Made by a program: the position numbers and the translations under genes. The notes under the pieces were generated by a model. That model searched no databases. It was given only the letters and a program-made list of their open reading frames with translations, and was not told the origin of the DNA. From PALSA-612 sp963755155 (lineage in GTDB: Bacteria > Actinomycetota > Thermoleophilia > Gaiellales > Gaiellaceae): a stretch of 64,000 nucleotides of DNA. The stretch lies in assembly GCA_963755155.1 (NCBI GenBank), contig CAVWIV010000007.1:62001-126000 (forward strand), given 5' to 3'. This document shows positions 40,100 through 49,130 of this stretch, piece by piece (the stretch's first letter is position 1; every line of letters begins with the position of its first letter).

Positions 40100-41452
40100 A
40101 TGACTCGCATGACGGAGCGCGGCGGCAGGGCCGCGCAGCGGCGCCGGCAAGAGCGCAAAGCGGCGGTGCGCCGTCGGCAGATCGCGGGATCGCTCGAGGA
40201 ATGGCACGCGTCTGCGTTCGAGCACGCGCTCGACCAGTTCGACGCGGCCGCGCGCCGCCTCAAGCTCACCGACAATCAAATTGCGATGATCAAGCTGCCG
40301 CGGCGCACGACCGAGGTCTTGCTGCCGGTGCGCATGGACGACGGCACGATCCGCAACTTCCGTGCGTTTCGCGTGCAGCACAACGTGGTGCGCGGTCCGG
40401 CCAAGGGCGGCATCCGCTTCCATCAGGACGTGACCGTCGACGAAGTCAAAGCGCTTGCGTTCTGGATGACCTACAAGTGCGCGGTCGTCGGCATCCCGAT
40501 GGGCGGCGCGAAGGGCGGCGTCATCGTCGATCCGCGTACCTTGTCGCCCGGCGAGCGCGAGCGATTGTCGCGCCGTTACATGGCCGAGATGATCGATCTT
40601 GTTCGGGCCCGACAGCGACGTGCCCGGCCCCGACGTGAACACCGGTCCGCAAGTCATGGGCTGGATGCTCGACACCTACATCATGCACAAGCGCGACTTC
40701 TTGCCGGGCGTCATCACCGGCAAGCCGACCGAGCTCGGCGGTTCCGCCGGCCGGCAGAGCGCAACGTCGCGCGGCCTCATTTGCTGCGTCCACAAAGCCG
40801 CCGCGCGGTTGGGTCTCGAGCTCAAGGGCGCGACCGCAGCGATCCAAGGGTTTCGGCAACGTCGGCAGCAACGCGGCGAAGTTTCTGACGCAAAGCGGCG
40901 TCAACGATCGTTGCGATCAGCGACGCCGAGGGCGCCTACCGCAAGACGAGCGGCATCGACGTCGATGCCGCGATTGCGCACGTCGCGCGGCGCGGTTCGC
41001 TGACGGGCTTCAAAGGCGCGGCTCCGATGCGCCGCCGGTCGCAATTGCTCGAGTTGCCCGTCGACATATTGGTGCCGGCAGCGCTCGAGAATCAGATTAC
41101 GACGCAGAATGCGCCTCGCGTGCGCGCCCGCATCATCGCGGAAGGCGCCAACGGTCCGACGACGCCGGGCGCCGACGAGATCCTCCAGCGCCAAGGTACG
41201 TTCGTCATTCCCGACATTCTGTGCAACGCGGGCGGCGTCACGGTCTCGTATCTCGAGTGGGTGCAGAACCGGATGGGTTACTACTGGCCCGAAGAGCGCG
41301 TGAACGACGATCTGCGGCGGATCATGGAAGGGGCGTTCGACGCGGTCTACGCCACGATGCAGCGGCGGCGCGTCAGCATGCGGATCGCGGCGTTCATGGT
41401 TGCCATCCGCCGCGTGACCGAAGCGTCGGAGATGCGCGGGCTCTACGCCTAA
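40100..41452 (+). CDS. gdhA: Glutamate dehydrogenase (Glu/Leu/Phe/Val family), frame-broken
   Basis: About 445 residues. The dimerisation domain contains RTTEVLLPVRMDDGTI, GPAKGGIRFHQDVTVDEVKA and the catalytic lysine region IPMGGAKGGVIVDP; then FGPDSDVPGPDVNTGPQVMG and the Rossmann domain (IQGFGNVGSNAAKF, IIAEGANGPTTPGADEIL, FVIPDILCNAGGVTVSYLEW). Three breaks: 40601 (CTT plus surplus G before TTC), about 40850 and about 40908. It interconverts glutamate and 2-oxoglutarate; cofactor preference cannot be read. ATG 40100 gives a basic tail (ERGGRAAQRRRQERK); an internal start is possible. Confidence 0.9.
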
Positions 41453-41485
41453 TCCGGCCCGGTTCGGCGACCGCAGCCGAGCCCG

Positions 41486-41511
41486 TGTCGATTTCTGACC
41501 TCCTCGTTCGA
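41486..41511 (+). promoter_or_regulatory. Candidate ECF42-type promoter
   Basis: TGTCGA (41486-41491), 17-bp spacer, CGA (41509-41511). The ECF42 group is reported to use TGTCGA at -35 and CGA-type at -10 in front of DGPF genes; this pair stands about 70 bp before the first YCII/DGPF gene, with the matching sigma factor encoded 1.9 kb downstream. Confidence 0.6.
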
Positions 41512-41583
41512 CGTGTATATAGAGCCGATCGAGATAGGGCCGTACCGGCCCGCCGGCTCCCGAACAGAACGAGGAGTTTTGCC

Positions 41584-42000
41584 ATGCGATTCATGATCAT
41601 GGTTCGCGCGACGCGGGACACGGAGGCCGGTAAGCAAGCCCCCGAGAGTCTGTTCGCCGAGATGGCGGCCTACCACGAGGCCCTCGCGAAAGCCGGGGTA
41701 TTGCTCGACGGGTCGGGGCTGCAACCGAGCGCCAAGGGCTGGCGGATCCGCTACTCGGGCGACCAGCGAACGGTCGTCGACGGCCCATTCGCGGAGGCGA
41801 AGGAGCTCATCGCCGGTTACACGCTGATCCAGGTGAAGGCGCGCGAGGAGGCCTTCGAGTGGGCGCGGCGCTTTCCGAATCCCGCGGCCGACCGCGGCGA
41901 GGCGGAGATCGAGGTCCGGCAACTCTATGAGCTCGAGGATTTCGAGCCGAATCCGACGCTCGAGCGCTTTCGCGACATCAACATGGGGTCGCAGCGATGA
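41584..42000 (+). CDS. YCII-related DGPF protein
   Basis: Intact 138-residue YCII-domain protein. The signature is TVVDGPFAEAKELIAGYTLI; the start MRFMIMVRATRDTEAGKQAP and the end ELEDFEPNPTLERFRDINMG are typical. DGPF proteins are small dimeric alpha/beta-barrel proteins whose genes are the standard companions and targets of ECF42 sigma factors; their chemistry is unknown. A GAGGAG site precedes ATG 41584. The stop overlaps the DoxX start (ATGA), marking the head of a four-gene run that ends with the sigma factor. Confidence 0.88.
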   Translation: MRFMIMVRATRDTEAGKQAPESLFAEMAAYHEALAKAGVLLDGSGLQPSAKGWRIRYSGDQRTVVDGPFAEAKELIAGYTLIQVKAREEAFEWARRFPNPAADRGEAEIEVRQLYELEDFEPNPTLERFRDINMGSQR

Positions 42001-42383
42001 ACGGGGCAGGGCGTAGCGTGTGGGTCGGGCGCGTGTTGAGCGCGCTCGCCGTCTTGTTCTTAGGTTTCGACACTGCAATCAAGCTCGTGCAGCTGCCGGT
42101 CGTCGGCGAGACGCTCGCGCAGCTCGGCTACCCGAGCGACTTGGGGTTGACGATCGGCATCGTCGAGCTCGTTTGCCTCGTGTTGTACGCGGTGCCGCGG
42201 ACGGCCGTCCTCGGCGCGATCCTGTTGACGGCGGTGTTCGGCGGCGCCATCGCGAGCCACATTCGCATCGCGTCGCCGTTGTTCACTCACATCTTGTTCG
42301 GCGTCTATCTGGGGTTGTTCGTCTGGGGAGGGCTGTATCTACGCAGCGCGCGTCTCCGCGATCTCATCCCGGTGCAACGCTGA
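41997..42383 (+). CDS. DoxX-like small membrane protein
   Basis: Intact 128 residues with four membrane helices (LSALAVLFLGFDTAIKL; LTIGIVELVCLVLYAV; AVLGAILLTAVFGGAIA; HILFGVYLGLFVWGGLYL) and the DoxX-like pattern GYPSDLGLTIGIVELVCL ... TAVFGGAIASHIRI. DoxX-like proteins are linked to redox or stress responses, without defined chemistry in this subgroup. ATG overlaps the preceding DGPF gene. Confidence 0.82.
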   Translation: MNGAGRSVWVGRVLSALAVLFLGFDTAIKLVQLPVVGETLAQLGYPSDLGLTIGIVELVCLVLYAVPRTAVLGAILLTAVFGGAIASHIRIASPLFTHILFGVYLGLFVWGGLYLRSARLRDLIPVQR

Positions 42384-42401
42384 CTGTTCGAGGGAATAAA
42401 C

Positions 42402-43198
42402 ATGAGTCACGTAACTTCGAAGGACGGAACGCGCATCGCTTACGAGCGCCTCGGCAGCGGTCCCGCGCTGCTGATGATCGACGGCGCGCTCTGCAGCCGT
42501 GCATTCGGGCCGATGCCGAAAATCGCCGCGTTGCTCGCGGAGCATTTCACGGTGTACCTCTACGACCGGCGCGGTCGCGGCGAGAGCGGCGATACGCAGC
42601 CGTACGGCAAAGCGCGCGAGGTCGAAGACATCCAGGCGCTGATCGCGGCAGCGGGCGGTTCCGCGTACGCCGCGGGCTTGTCGTCCGGCGCTGCGTTGGC
42701 GCTCGAAGCAGCCGCTAGCGGGCGTGCCGATCAAGAAGCTCGCGGTCTACGAGCCGCCGTTCATGGTCGACGATGCGCGGCATGCGCGGCTCGATCACGA
42801 GGCCAAGCTGAAAGCGCTCGTGGCTGCAGGGGAGCGCGGCGCGGCGGTCAAGTACTTCATGCGCGACATGGTCAGCGTGCCGGCGCCGTTCGTGTGGCTG
42901 ATGCAACTCATGCGCGGCACGTGGCATAAGCTCGCAGGCGGTCGCGCACACGTTGCCCTATGACGCCGCGATCATGGGCGACTGGCAGATCCCGGCCGCG
43001 CGGCTGTCGCGCCTCGACACGCCGACGCTCGCGATGTACGGCGGCAAGACCGAGACGCGCCTCAAGCGCGCGATCGAGGAGCTCGTCAAAGTGCTGCCGA
43101 ACGTGCGGCAGCAAGTGTTGCCGGGACAGACGCACAACGTGAGCGCCGCCGTGCTCGTGCCGGCGCTCGTCGAGCACTTCAAAGGAGTAAGCAAATGA
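42402..43198 (+). CDS. Alpha/beta hydrolase, frame-broken
   Basis: About 264 residues. Fold landmarks: TSKDGTRIAYERLGSGPALL, LYDRRGRGESGDTQPY, nucleophile elbow AAGLSSGAALAL, catalytic His in LPGQTHNVSAAVL. Breaks near 42718 and 42940, one surplus G each. Homologues often accompany DGPF/ECF42 modules. Substrate unknown. The stop overlaps the next ATG (ATGA). Confidence 0.83.
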
Positions 43199-43926
43199 AG
43201 TTCATGATGATGCACAAGACCGACGCCTACTACGAGAGCGGCGGCTTGCCGAGCAAAGAGCTCATCGCCGACGTCGGCAAGATGGTCGGCGACGATGGTG
43301 CAGAGCGGCAAGCTGTTGGCGGCCGACGGCCTTGCGCTCGAGCGCCGAAGGCGTGCGCCTGAAGTTCGCCGGCGGCAAGCGCACGGTGATTCCCGGCCCG
43401 TTCGCCGGCGGCAACGAGCTCGTCGCGGGCTTCGCCGTGCTGCGCGTGCGCTCGCTCGACGAGGCCGTCGACTGGGCGTCACGGTACGCGGCCGTCGTCG
43501 GCGACGCCGAGGTCGACATCCGGCCCGCGACGGAGCCGTGGGACATCGGGCTCGGCAAGAAGCCCGGAGGGTCTACGACGCGACGTTACATCGCGATGCA
43601 CAAGGCCGATGCGAAGACCGAGGCCGGCACGCCGCCGACGCGCGGCGCAGAGTGGAAGCGATGGACGCACTGATCGGCGAGATGAAGCAGGCCGGCGTGC
43701 TGCTTGTCGACGGGCTCGCTCGCGCCGAGCTCGGGCGCGGCGCGCTTGCGCAACTTCGGCGGCAAGCAGACCGTCGTCGACGGACCGTTCGCCGAATCGA
43801 AGGAGCTCGTCGGCGGCTTCGTCGATCCTCGAGCTCGACTCGCGCGCGGAGGCGATCGAGTGGGCGCAGCGTTACGCCGATGTGCTCGGCGAGGTCGAGC
43901 TCGACGTCTCGCCCGTCGCAGGCTGA
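43195..43926 (+). CDS. Two-domain YCII-related protein, frame-broken
   Basis: About 240 residues made of two YCII units. Unit 1 starts MKFMMMHKTDAYYESGGLPS and has TVIPGPFAGGNELVAGFAVL; unit 2 starts RYIAMHKADAKTEAGTPPT and has TVVDGPFAESKELVGGFVIL. Only unit 2 keeps the DGPFAE signature; unit 1 reads PGPFAG. A linker TEPWDIGLGKKP joins them. At least five breaks (about 43290, 43334 with CTT plus surplus G, 43565, 43645, 43735, 43828) chop the frame, but the fused order is the common two-domain form of this family. It directly precedes the sigma factor gene. Confidence 0.75.
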
Positions 43927-43942
43927 TCAGCGCTTTCGGCAG

Positions 43943-45240
43943 ATGACGCAGTCGGCGACGCATGCCGCAATCGAAGCGGTGTTTCGCATCGAGTGGCCGA
44001 AGCTCATCGCCGGGCTCACGCGCGTCGTGCGCGACGTCGGCGTCGCCGAGGAGCTCGCGCACGACGCGCTCGTCGCGGCGCTCGAGCAGTGGCCGAAGCG
44101 AGGGGATTCCCGACAAGCCGGGCGCCTGGCTCATGGCGACGGCGAAGCATCGCGCGATCGACACGGTGCGCCGCGCGAAGCTCGTGCGGCGCAAGCACGA
44201 GGAGCTCGGCGGCGAGATCGAGGCCGCAGGGCGGCGAGGTCAGCGACGAGCGCGAAGCGCTCGATGCTGCGCTCGATGACGAGATCGGTGACGACATGCT
44301 GAGCTTGATGTTCATTTCCTGTCATCCCGTGCTTGCCATGGAGGCACGCGTCGCTTTGACGCTGCGCATGCTCGGCGGGCTCACGACGACCGAGATCGCG
44401 CGCGCGTTCCTCGTGCCGGAGGCCACGATCGCGCAGCGCATCGTGCGCGCGAAGCGCACGCTCGCCGAGGCGCGCGTGCCGTTCGAGGTGCCGCGCGGCG
44501 AGGCGCTCGCCGAACGGCTCGCGTCGGTGCTCGAGGTCGTCTACCTCGTGTTCAACGAAGGCTACTCCGCGACGGCCGGCAGCGATTGGTTGCGGCCCGC
44601 GCTCTGCGAAGACGCGCTCAAGCTCGCGCGCATGCTCGCCGAGCTCGCGCCGGCCGAGCCCGAGGTGCACGGCCTCGTGGCGCTACTCGAGATCCAAGCG
44701 TCGCGCAGTGCGGCTCGGACCGGCCCTGACGGCGAGCCCGTGCTGTTGCTCGAGCAGGACCGCAGCCGCTGGGATCGATTGCTGATTCGGCGCGGGCTCG
44801 CGGCGCTCGAGCGCGCCGAGCGCTTGGGCGGTGCGCTCGGACCGTACGCATTGCAGGCCGCGATCGCGGCGTGCCATGCGCGCGCGGCGACGGCCGGCGA
44901 GACGGACTGGGCGCGCATCGTCGCGTTGTACGACGCCCTTGCCGCGTTGGCGCCGTCGCCGGTCGTGCAGCTCAATCGCGCCGTCGCAGTCTCGATGGCG
45001 TTCGGTCCGGCGGAAGGGCTCGCGATCGTCGATGCGTTGGTGGAGGACGGTAACCTCGAGTCCTATCACTTGTTGAGCGCCGTGCGCGGCGACTTGCTCG
45101 CCAAGCTCGGTCGCCTCGGCGAGGCGCGCGCGGAGTTCGAGCGCGCGGCAGCGTTGACGCATAACGAACGCGAGCGCCAGTTATTGACCGGCCGCGCCCA
45201 GGCCTGCGGCACGCTCGCCGCGCCGACCCGGCTGCCGTGA
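43943..45240 (+). CDS. ECF42-type RNA polymerase sigma factor with C-terminal TPR-like extension
   Basis: About 430 residues, far longer than an ordinary ECF factor. Sigma-2 (AIEAVFRIEWPKLIAGLTRV, LMATAKHRAIDTVRR), sigma-4 (LTLRMLGGLTTTEIARAFLV, EATIAQRIVRAKRTL), then the long ECF42 extension: VVYLVFNEGYSATAGSDWLR, ELAPAEPEVHGLVALLEIQA, LNRAVAVSMAFGPAEGLAI, YHLLSAVRGDLLAKLGRLGE. The extension replaces an anti-sigma factor as the control element in this group. Two breaks (about 44103, 44228) in the N-terminal third. It closes the DGPF-DoxX-hydrolase-DGPF run and probably drives the TGTCGA promoter at 41486. Confidence 0.9.
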
Positions 45241-45292
45241 TGGCGAGCCGATGCTGTAAGCTGCGCGGACCGCTCAACGCGCTGACTTACGC

Positions 45293-45601
45293 ATGGCTCG
45301 CAAGTTTCATCCGCCTCCCGACGAAATCGACGAGCCCGCAGCCGACGACGGCCCGAGCCGTACGCAGCGCAAGAACGCGAGCTTGGAGCTCACGGAGCTC
45401 GGCGAGCAGCTGGTCGACTTGCGGGCCCAACGATTGGCCGAGCTGGCGCTGCCGGAACGGCTACAAGACGCGGTCGACGAAGCGAAGCGCCTGAAGAGTT
45501 TCGGCGCCAAACGACGGCAAGCCCAGTACATCGGCAAGCTCCTGCGCAAGCTCGATGAAGAGACGCTCGCCGCCATTCGCAAAGCGGTGGAGCGCCGCTA
45601 G
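45293..45601 (+). CDS. DarP/YjgA-like ribosome-associated protein, half length
   Basis: 102 residues. RKFHPPPDEIDEPAADDG, then SRTQRKNASLELTELGEQLV and AKRRQAQYIGKLLRKLDEET match the N-terminal half of DarP (YjgA, DUF615), a factor for late 50S assembly. Full-length DarP is about 180 residues; the second helical half is missing. After the stop the region 45602-45677 has no DarP-like text in any frame, so a single indel does not explain it. It may be a genuine short form or a truncated gene. Confidence 0.72.
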   Translation: MARKFHPPPDEIDEPAADDGPSRTQRKNASLELTELGEQLVDLRAQRLAELALPERLQDAVDEAKRLKSFGAKRRQAQYIGKLLRKLDEETLAAIRKAVERR

Positions 45602-45677
45602 CGCGCGGTGGAGCGCGCGGTAGCTCGCGGCGCACAAGTCCGGTATCGTGACCGGCTCAATCTGGAAGGAGAATCCG

Positions 45678-46160
45678 ATGGCACAGCAGGAGTGGTCGGC
45701 ACCGCCGGCGATGCAAATCGATGTCGCGAAGAACTACTCGGTTTCGATCGAGACGAACCGCGGCACCATCGAGCTCGAGCTGTATCCGCAGCACGCGCCG
45801 CAAACGGTCAACAACTTCGTGTTTCTCGCCGGCCAAGGTTTCTACGACGGCGTGAAGTTCCACCGCGTCATCGACGACTTCATGATTCAGACCGGCGATC
45901 CGACGGGCACCGGCCGCGGCGGCCCGGGTTACAAGTTCGGCGACGAGTGCAAGGGCAATCCGCTGAAGCACGAGCGCAATGTCATCTCGATGGCCAACGC
46001 CGGTCCGAACACCAACGGCAGCCAGTTCTTCATCACGCACTCGCCGCAGTCGCATTTGAACGGCAAGCACACCGTGTTCGGCAAGGTGACGAAGGGCGCG
46101 GACGTCGTCGACGCCATTCGCCAGGGCGACGTGATGGTGAGCGTCAAAGTCGCGAACTGA
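45678..46160 (+). CDS. ppiB: Cyclophilin-type peptidyl-prolyl isomerase
   Basis: Intact 160 residues. Cyclophilin core: TIELELYPQHAPQTVNNFVF, YDGVKFHRVIDDFMIQTGDP (catalytic Arg in FHRV), NVISMANAGPNTNGSQFFIT, HLNGKHTVFGKV. No signal peptide, so cytoplasmic, like PpiB. AAGGAGAA precedes ATG 45678. It is convergent with the next gene. Confidence 0.93.
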   Translation: MAQQEWSAPPAMQIDVAKNYSVSIETNRGTIELELYPQHAPQTVNNFVFLAGQGFYDGVKFHRVIDDFMIQTGDPTGTGRGGPGYKFGDECKGNPLKHERNVISMANAGPNTNGSQFFITHSPQSHLNGKHTVFGKVTKGADVVDAIRQGDVMVSVKVAN

Positions 46161-46167
46161 GCTGTCG

Positions 46168-46758
46168 CTACATCGGCGGCTTCACGCCGTTCGTCTCGGC
46201 AATGATCGCGACGGCCGTCGCGCCGCCGTCCGCCGGCACCGCGAGCGCCATCACCGTGGCACCCGGCACGAGCAGCGCGCGAGTGCCCATGGTGAGTGCG
46301 ACGATCTCCGTCCGCCGCGTGACGTCGACTTCGACGGTGCCGCCGGCGTAACGCACGCTCAGCGTGCCGCCGCGGCCTTTGGACGCGACGCCGGTCGCGG
46401 CGCCGTTCGTCATCGTGCTATCGGGCAAGTCCCAGGCGTAGTGACCCTCGCCGGCGCCGCGCATCGCTTCGGGAAAGATGTGCACCTCGGTGGCTTCCCA
46501 GCGGCCGTTGCGGTCCTTGACGGCCGTCGTGCCGATGAAGGTGTTCTCCGTGATGTCGGCCATGGACCGTTTCTCGAGGCCGTTGATGCCCGTCATGTCG
46601 GTCAGCGCTAGCCGCACGACGTCGTCGTTCGGCGTGGTGACGACGAGCGTCTGGCCCTCGAGTGCTTGGATGACGCCCCGCACACGCGCGGGTGGCGGTT
46701 GAGCAGAGGCGACGGACGCAGCGAGCGTCAGCGCAATGGCTAGGCTTCGAATTTGCAT
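46168..46758 (-). CDS. Secreted protein of unknown function (DUF5666-like)
   Basis: Intact 196 residues. Signal peptide MQIRSLAIALTLAASVASAQ; then a beta-rich body beginning ARVRGVIQALEGQTLVVTTP, with TFIGTTAVKDRNGRWEATEV and a second half GGTLSVRYAGGTVEVDVTRR. The opening resembles DUF5666-type small barrels (RVRGxIxxxxGxxLxV). Function unknown. ATG (complement of 46756-46758) has AAGGACC upstream. It follows the LysR gene on the same strand after 36 bp. Confidence 0.6.
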   Translation of the reverse strand: MQIRSLAIALTLAASVASAQPPPARVRGVIQALEGQTLVVTTPNDDVVRLALTDMTGINGLEKRSMADITENTFIGTTAVKDRNGRWEATEVHIFPEAMRGAGEGHYAWDLPDSTMTNGAATGVASKGRGGTLSVRYAGGTVEVDVTRRTEIVALTMGTRALLVPGATVMALAVPADGGATAVAIIAETNGVKPPM

Positions 46759-46794
46759 CGGTGGGTCCTTCAAGCGCGACGATCGCAGTATCCG

Positions 46795-47754
46795 TTAGCT
46801 CGCAAAGCGATGCGAGCCGTCGGGCCCAGGGGCCGCGAACAACTCGGCGAACACACCGCGGATCCACAGGTTGCCGGGCTCGCGATGGAACCGCTCGTGC
46901 CAGTATTGCGCGACCTCGATGCGCGGCAAGCGCGTCGGTGTTGCGAACACGGTGAGGTCCAAGGCATCGCCGAGCTCTGCGGCGATGCCCGCGGGCAATG
47001 TCGCCACGTTGTCGGTGCGGCTCGCGGCGAAAGCGGCCGCCATGAACGTCGGCACGCGGCACACGATGTGCTCGGCCGGAATCGCGCGCTCGAGCGCGCG
47101 CTCGACGAGTTGGTGCGCGTGTCCCGTGCCGGCGGTGGACACGAGCACGTGACGCTCGGCGGCGAAAGCCTGGAGCGACGGCTTGGCGCCGAGCCGCGGA
47201 TGAGCACGGCGGGCAACGCTCACGTAACCGACGGACCACAACACCTGCCGGCGGATACGCTTCGGCCGCGTTGGGAACGAGCCCATGGCGAAGTCGAGAT
47301 GGCCCGCTTCGAGCGCGGCCTCGAGCCCATCGAGATCGATCGAGGTTACGCGCAGCTTGACGCCGGGCGCATGCGACTCGAGATGCGAAAGGAGCTCCGG
47401 CAACAGTCGCACGAGACCGGAGTCGACGACACTGAACGCGAACGTGCGCGTCGACGTCGCGGGATCGAACGGCCGATGCCGCGCGCGCAGCATCGTCGCG
47501 TCGTCGAGCAGCGAATGCACGGCGCCGGCGAGCTCGAGCGCTTTCGCCGTCGGCTCCATGCGATGGCCGGCGCGCACGAACAATGGATCCGCGAAATAGC
47601 GGCGCAGCTTCGCCAGGGTTTTGCTCAAAGCGGGCTGTGCGACGCCGAGCACGGTGGCGGCTCGCGTGAGGTTGCGCTCGCGCAGCAGGACCTCGAAAGC
47701 GCGCAAGTGGCGGAGGTCGACTTCCACTCTATTCCCGGCAGGAATCGGGCTCAT
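46795..47754 (-). CDS. LysR-family transcriptional regulator
   Basis: Intact 319 residues. N-terminal winged helix (VDLRHLRAFEVLLRERNLTR, AATVLGVAQPALSKTLAKLR) and a periplasmic-binding-like effector domain (RTFAFSVVDSGLVRLLPELL, VSVARRAHPRLGAKPSLQAF). The subgroup resembles NodD/LinR-type regulators of catabolic genes (PLFVRAGHRMEPTAKALEL). It is divergent from the DUF6152 pair with 75 bp between, the usual layout for a LysR and its target. Confidence 0.92.
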   Translation of the reverse strand: MSPIPAGNRVEVDLRHLRAFEVLLRERNLTRAATVLGVAQPALSKTLAKLRRYFADPLFVRAGHRMEPTAKALELAGAVHSLLDDATMLRARHRPFDPATSTRTFAFSVVDSGLVRLLPELLSHLESHAPGVKLRVTSIDLDGLEAALEAGHLDFAMGSFPTRPKRIRRQVLWSVGYVSVARRAHPRLGAKPSLQAFAAERHVLVSTAGTGHAHQLVERALERAIPAEHIVCRVPTFMAAAFAASRTDNVATLPAGIAAELGDALDLTVFATPTRLPRIEVAQYWHERFHREPGNLWIRGVFAELFAAPGPDGSHRFAS

Positions 47755-47829
47755 AGCGGCCCGCGCATAGTGTACGAACCCGCGTCAGCCTACGCTATCG
47801 AAAGCACATCCATACGGAGTAAGGACGAT

Positions 47830-48240
47830 ATGGCGCGAAACACACAGCTGGCGATGGCGGGCCTGCTTCTCGGCGGCTCACTGTCGGCGTGGGGGCACCA
47901 TTCGTTCGCGATCTTCGACCACACGCAGACCCACACGCTAAAGGGGACCGTGGTGTCGTTCCAATGGACGAATCCGCACGGCTACCTCGAGCTCGACGTT
48001 GCCGAAGGGCCAAAGGGAATTGCCCATTACACCGTGGAGCTCACGAGCATCAACATGTTGCGGCGCGCCGGCTGGAAGTCGAGCGACGTGCATGCCGGCG
48101 ATGAGGTGACGGCGATCGTCGCGCCGCTCTTGAACGGCGACCCCGGCGGCTTGCTCCTCGAGCTCAAAGTGCCCGACGGCCGGACGCTCGTCCCGCCGGT
48201 GCCGGGGATCAACACCTTCACGAAGACGCCGTCGCCATGA
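47830..48240 (+). CDS. DUF6152 family secreted protein, second copy
   Basis: Intact 136 residues: signal peptide ending LSAWGHHSFAIFD, then the small barrel (LKGTVVSFQWTNPHGYLELD, YTVELTSINMLRRAGWKSSD, GDEVTAIVAPLLNGDPGGLL). It parallels the 26077 gene. AAGGA lies just upstream of ATG 47830. The stop overlaps the next start (ATGA), so it is coupled to the partner family protein. Confidence 0.78.
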   Translation: MARNTQLAMAGLLLGGSLSAWGHHSFAIFDHTQTHTLKGTVVSFQWTNPHGYLELDVAEGPKGIAHYTVELTSINMLRRAGWKSSDVHAGDEVTAIVAPLLNGDPGGLLLELKVPDGRTLVPPVPGINTFTKTPSP

Positions 48241-48977
48241 GCGCACGCCAGTCGTCCTTCGCGGCAGTTGTCATGGCTGCCGTCGTCATCGCGGGCGGCG
48301 CGTGCGCGCAAACCGCGAGCCGCCCGGATCTCACGGGCTCTTGGGAACGGTATCGAGGACCGGCCGGCGATCCCGCGAATCCGCCGCCGGAGGCGGCAGC
48401 GCCGCCTCTGAAAGGCGACTTGCTCGTGGAGTGGGAGGAGCGCCGCGCCGCCGCGCGCGAGGCCGACGCGCGCGGCGAACCGGCCGCGAGCAACGTCACG
48501 CACTGTATCCCCGACGGCGTGCCGTCGATGATGAACGGGCCGTTCCCGTTCGAGATCGTCCAGAACGCGACGCAGATCAACATCGCGCAGGAAGCCTACA
48601 GCCAGGTTCGCCGCATCTACCTCGACAAGCCCCAGCTCACGCTCGACGACATCGAGCTCGGCTTCTACGGCCGTTCCGTCGGCAAGTGGCAGGGCGACAC
48701 GCTCGTCGTCGACACGATCGGCATCAAGGAGTACGTGCGTTTCCGCGACGTGCCGCATACGCGCGACATGCGCCTGACCGAGCGTTTCAGGCTCGTTACG
48801 CCGGATATCCTGTGGGACGAAATCACCATCACGGATCCCGCCGTGCTCGACAAGCCGTGGACCGTCACCTTCGCGTACCGGCGCATGCCGGACTACGAGA
48901 TCATCGAGTACGTCTGCGAGGACAACCGCGAATACGCCGACGAGGACGGCGTGACCAGGCTCCGGACCGGCCAGTGA
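48237..48977 (+). CDS. Secreted protein, short member of the 'GxWxGDTLVVDT' family
   Basis: Intact 246 residues. Signal peptide (FAAVVMAAVVIAGGACAQ), a TGSWERYRGPAGDP segment, CIPDGVPSMMNGPFPFEIVQ, and the family landmark RSVGKWQGDTLVVDTIGIKE, then MRLTERFRLVTPDILWDEIT. Shorter than the 25045 and 33081 products but with the same core. Role unknown. Translationally coupled to DUF6152 and probably controlled by the divergent LysR. Confidence 0.68.
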   Translation: MSARQSSFAAVVMAAVVIAGGACAQTASRPDLTGSWERYRGPAGDPANPPPEAAAPPLKGDLLVEWEERRAAAREADARGEPAASNVTHCIPDGVPSMMNGPFPFEIVQNATQINIAQEAYSQVRRIYLDKPQLTLDDIELGFYGRSVGKWQGDTLVVDTIGIKEYVRFRDVPHTRDMRLTERFRLVTPDILWDEITITDPAVLDKPWTVTFAYRRMPDYEIIEYVCEDNREYADEDGVTRLRTGQ

Positions 48978-49130
48978 GCTAGGTCGACCGACCCTCGTTT
49001 CGAGCCGCCGAACCGGCCGTTTCGGTACCCTCGTCGGGCCGCCGCCCGTCGGTTTTTCCACCCGTCGCAAAGCACGGGACCGACGCCTACACTGTCGCTT
49101 GAGCAATGTTCCCAATCGGGCGGCTGCTGG

